From the NCBI RefSeq assembly GCF_007197555.1, contig NZ_CP041614.1, positions 1,108,001 through 1,172,000 on the forward strand: a DNA stretch of 64,000 nt. The letters run 5' to 3'. Position 1 is the first letter of the stretch; every line of letters begins with the position of its first letter. Positions 62,798 to 64,000 of this stretch are shown here, in pieces. Both the position numbers and the translations under genes were made by a program. Below the pieces are notes generated by a model. The model was given only the letters and a program-made list of their open reading frames with translations, was not told the DNA's origin and made no database searches. The stretch comes from Shewanella psychropiezotolerans (GTDB lineage: Bacteria > Pseudomonadota > Gammaproteobacteria > Enterobacterales > Shewanellaceae).

Positions 62798-63595
62798 CTA
62801 GTGGTTGAGAGTTATCACTGTTTCACTCAAGGTGTATTCAATCTGTCTGTTGTTCGTTCCCGTCTTTTTCACTGCTATCTCTTCGTTAGGAGCCGGATTT
62901 AGGTCGTAAACCATGATGCCTATATTGGTGTTTTTCTCATAATCGGGATTAGTGTGTTCGAAGCCATAGGAGGTGGCTGGGCTGACGATGAGCGGGATGA
63001 TTTTTCCTCGGTTTTTTATTGGCTGTTTGAAAAACCCATGGGCATGTCCGCTTAAAATGGCCAACGTTTGTGGATGTATAGCTTTGATGACATCAAGATT
63101 ATTTTCAATACCTATCCGGGTAAACCACTTAGCACCTAAATTAACCACAGGGTGATGAATCACCACGATGGACTGATGTTCTCTGGTGATTTTTTTTAAA
63201 GAACTAAGGGCTTTGCTTGATACCCTACCTGCGCCGAGAGGCATGTTAGATAGCGGTTTCTGGCTGGAATCGACAAAGCATAGACTCAAGTCATCGTTAA
63301 GATGAACATGGTTTTTCACTTGGATTCTACTGCCGCTAAACACTGACTTCATCATAGTCAGGTTGTCATGATTCCCCGCAATGGCAAAGACTCTGTCGAT
63401 CGAAGTGTGCGCCTGAACGATGGCTTTAAACTGCGAATATATCTCAATAGAAGGGTCGCAGACTAGGTCACCGGTTAACAGGAGTACATCGCCATCCCTC
63501 TTGCCTTCAATCAAGGCTAAAGCGCGAATTAGATTTGCCCTTGGCATTTCTTCGTCCACCTGTAAGTGACAATCACTCAACTGATATATTCTCAT
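62798..63595 (-). CDS. cpdA: CpdA-like metallophosphoesterase
   Basis: A 265-residue calcineurin-type phosphoesterase. Metal motifs in order are DCHL (SDCHLQ), GDLV (LTGDLVCD), GNHD (AGNHDN), the His in IHHP, and GHAH (LSGHAHGFF). The class III cAMP phosphodiesterases of the CpdA/Icc type have this set and size. It would hydrolyse 3',5'-cAMP and so tune CRP, whose site lies in the neighbouring aspT promoter. The ATG used has AAGGA five bases upstream. Broader substrate use cannot be excluded, so the symbol is tentative. Confidence 0.82.
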   Translation of the reverse strand: MRIYQLSDCHLQVDEEMPRANLIRALALIEGKRDGDVLLLTGDLVCDPSIEIYSQFKAIVQAHTSIDRVFAIAGNHDNLTMMKSVFSGSRIQVKNHVHLNDDLSLCFVDSSQKPLSNMPLGAGRVSSKALSSLKKITREHQSIVVIHHPVVNLGAKWFTRIGIENNLDVIKAIHPQTLAILSGHAHGFFKQPIKNRGKIIPLIVSPATSYGFEHTNPDYEKNTNIGIMVYDLNPAPNEEIAVKKTGTNNRQIEYTLSETVITLNH

Positions 63596-63682
63596 TTTAT
63601 CCTTCAAAGCATTTTGTATTTTGATGCAGATATCAGCTAAATCGATGAGATAAGTTTCTTATCGATGAGAGCGCAATTAAGT

Positions 63683-64000
63683 TTAAGCTAATACATCTTT
63701 TAGCACTCTTTGCCAGTTGCCGCCCATGATCTTATCTCTGTCACTGCCACTAAAACCAGACTTGGCCAAGGCAGAATCTATGCGATCCATACGATGAATA
63801 TGATTGAGTTCGGGTATCACTACGTGCACAGGTTCAATGTCGTAACCCAGTACATTCTTGGCTCGTAGGCTGTGCCACCACTCAAGATACTGTTTTATAC
63901 CTTCTGTGTTATTGTTGTCGAGCTTAAGCAGCTTCTTCTGGCCAGCGAGTGGATAGTCATTGGCGATAGCGATAGCATCAATGCCAGCCACATTAGCCAC
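63683..64000 (-). CDS. Membrane dipeptidase (peptidase M19), C-terminal part, cut by window edge
   Basis: The last 105 residues of a zinc dipeptidase of the M19 family: the C-terminal motif GFSGSDRDKIMGGNWQRVLKDVL is typical. The rest, including the zinc ligands, lies beyond 64000, so the coding frame continues outside the window and its start is not visible. Confidence 0.85.
   Translation of the reverse strand: MANVAGIDAIAIANDYPLAGQKKLLKLDNNNTEGIKQYLEWWHSLRAKNVLGYDIEPVHVVIPELNHIHRMDRIDSALAKSGFSGSDRDKIMGGNWQRVLKDVLA

Overview
The window looks like a chromosomal segment of a marine gammaproteobacterium, most probably Shewanella or a close relative. The indications are gene content (gbpA, aspartate/alanine exchange, NorR/NnrS/Hmp, MAPEG protein), moderate GC, and extragenic palindromes typical of that group. 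This is inferred from family resemblance; no database search was possible.

Layout. 0.4-5 kb: tRNA-Leu, a BtuF-like protein, a MAPEG protein, a cytochrome b561 flanked by duplicated terminators, and chitin-binding gbpA under a cyclic-di-GMP-I riboswitch. 5-10 kb: an RND efflux operon with DUF2892 and rhodanese genes. 10.2-19.1 kb: a sigma-54-controlled adaptor/MacB-type ABC export operon followed by its probable NtrC-type regulator and sensor kinase, with an array of CGGACA half-sites upstream. 19-26.6 kb: small envelope proteins, a TetR-autoregulated aldehyde dehydrogenase, two universal stress proteins, and a NemR/NemA-like pair with three operators. 26.7-31.3 kb: a compact minus-strand cluster that I rate the most notable system here. 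It holds a two-domain SRPBCC protein, an SRPBCC-C2-lipoxygenase fusion and a patatin phospholipase, which together could release and oxygenate membrane fatty acids. 31.7-33.8 kb: a His-rich protein, a HupE/UreJ-like permease and a membrane-anchored protein.

34-45.6 kb is a decayed accessory region. It contains FlxA-like paralogues, a DUF1254 remnant, a frameshifted M43 metalloprotease and an AraC/GyrI pseudogene. It also has a TNT-like toxin tail with its immunity gene, a complete 1747-bp insertion sequence with a 16-bp target duplication, and an HNH plus DUF262/ParB-like pair broken by an 11-bp duplication. Two opposed tandem arrays of a 270-288-bp repeat bracket this island. Each unit carries a dyad element whose stems change together between copies.

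45.6-54.6 kb returns to ordinary chromosome: DUF924, YdbS/YdbT-like PH-domain pair, and a nitric-oxide detoxification module (hmp, nnrS, small membrane protein, divergent norR with two operator palindromes and a sigma-54 promoter). 55.2-57 kb is a second decay zone (YeiH, UspA, vibriolysin remnants). 57-64 kb carries a PH-domain protein, an AAA ATPase, the aspD-aspT proton-motive decarboxylation operon with a CRP site, a CpdA-like phosphodiesterase and the end of an M19 dipeptidase gene.
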